Part shown: piece after piece, positions 5,975 through 6,332 of the stretch
Layout: each line of letters opens with the position of its first letter
Position numbering within the stretch: the stretch's first letter is position 1
NCBI GenBank assembly: GCA_051892875.1
Contig: JBJFGR010000138.1
Location: 1 to 6,332, forward strand
From: JBJFGR01 sp051892875
GTDB lineage: Bacteria > Pseudomonadota > Gammaproteobacteria > Enterobacterales > Succinivibrionaceae
Length of the DNA: 6,332 bases
Direction: 5' to 3'
Translations under genes and position numbers: made by a program
Notes under the pieces: model-generated
The model's input: only the letters and a program-made list of their open reading frames with translations
What the model was told of the DNA's origin: nothing
The model's database searches: none

Positions 5975-6063
5975 TCAGCTTATGTTAGCAAGTAAATCGA
6001 TGTAGACTATAATGTTCGCAACCTGCATTCGTAGTTGAATTGGATGTTTAATAATTGTAATTG

Positions 6064-6093
6064 TTTAATAAAAATATTGATAATATTATTAAA
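6064..6093. repeat. AT-only nested inverted repeat
   Basis: TTTAATAA (6064-6071) is the inverted complement of TTATTAAA (6086-6093), and within it AATATT (6073-6078) and AATATT (6082-6087) flank GAT. It lies about 55 bp before the transposase-like frame and might be part of an insertion-sequence end or a promoter, but sequence this AT-rich forms such dyads by chance. Confidence 0.2.
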
Positions 6094-6146
6094 ATTTATA
6101 TGTTTGTGGTTATATACTTAGGTTTTAGTAGCCTTGGTATTTAATT

Positions 6147-6308
6147 ATGATTTTAACAAAAAGAGTAGAACATTTAGGTTTAGTTGTGGGTACTTGGAAA
6201 TTTCTAGAAATAGCACAGTTTTTAGATGAACGAATTTCTAAGTTATCAAATAATAGTAAATTAACAGTGAGTTCTTATCCGCTAATTAGGATCTATAAAA
6301 AACTATAA
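6147..6308 (+). pseudogene. Probable remnant of an IS1634/DUF4277-type transposase N-terminus (53 aa)
   Basis: The frame ATG 6147 to TAA 6306-6308 encodes 53 residues. It opens with TKRVEHLGLVVGTWKFLEIA followed by QFLDERI, close to the K-R-(L/V)-(D/E)-H-x-G-(I/L)-V-x-G...(I/L)-x-(E/D)-x-(I/L)-D pattern that begins IS1634-family (DUF4277) transposases. Those proteins are several hundred residues long, with a DDE catalytic core that is absent here. The match fades after about residue 42, and the frame closes where the family normally continues toward a Met-x-Leu-Asn-Gly segment. No convincing Shine-Dalgarno precedes the ATG. I infer a truncated or frameshifted insertion-sequence remnant; the right side of the element may lie beyond the window. 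It could instead be an unrelated short protein. The assignment is by remembered motif only. Confidence 0.45.
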
Positions 6309-6332
6309 AATTATACAAATTGTTAATAATTA

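Noticed and set aside
5953..5992. An intrinsic terminator for the kinase gene
   Set aside because: The hairpin is compact enough but no T-run follows it; the sequence continues with CAGCTTATG and then TAGCAAG, which can pair with CTTGCTA at 5960-5966.

Overview
The window is AT-rich (roughly 30% GC by eye), with strong codon bias toward A/T. A lipobox-bearing Sel1-repeat lipoprotein and a DUF6273-like variable protein suggest an AT-rich, probably host- or gut-associated bacterium, and I favour a Gram-negative. I cannot name the genus; Succinivibrionaceae-like or Treponema-like sources are guesses. All supported genes lie on the + strand.

Layout. 1-65: the last codons of an upstream gene. 66-576: about 510 bp without a convincing gene, holding two imperfect hairpins, a pair of ATGTGAT direct repeats and a weak promoter. 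577-2505: a 642-aa Sel1-repeat lipoprotein. 2506-2822: an intergenic region with several hairpins, a terminator-like structure whose arms interleave with another stem, and an extended -10 promoter. 2823-5921: a 1,033-codon reading frame for a modular receptor-like Ser/Thr kinase, interrupted once by an in-frame TAA at 3252-3254. Its order is kinase, helical linker, three zinc ribbons, one transmembrane helix, coiled coil, DUF6273/C-type-lectin-like domain. Its last ~45 codons are abruptly GC-rich (81 of 130 bases at 5781-5910, hand count) and look like the variable region (VR) of a diversity-generating retroelement (DGR). 5922-6146: short tandem AATCTG repeats and a compact hairpin just past the VR, then AT-rich DNA. 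6147-6308: a 53-codon frame resembling the N-terminus of an IS1634/DUF4277-type transposase, probably a remnant.

How it may work (inference). The kinase protein would have its catalytic domain and zinc ribbons in the cytoplasm and its coiled coil and hypervariable lectin-fold domain outside the membrane. That makes it a candidate sensor kinase whose ligand-binding face is diversified by a reverse transcriptase encoded elsewhere. No reverse transcriptase, accessory protein or template repeat is in the window. The in-frame stop falls just before the catalytic loop, and a conserved glycine of kinase helix F is a tryptophan. This copy may therefore be a decaying or silenced target rather than an active kinase. 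The Sel1 lipoprotein is a plausible protein-protein scaffold in the envelope, but the 317-bp gap with a terminator-like element argues against a simple operon with the kinase.
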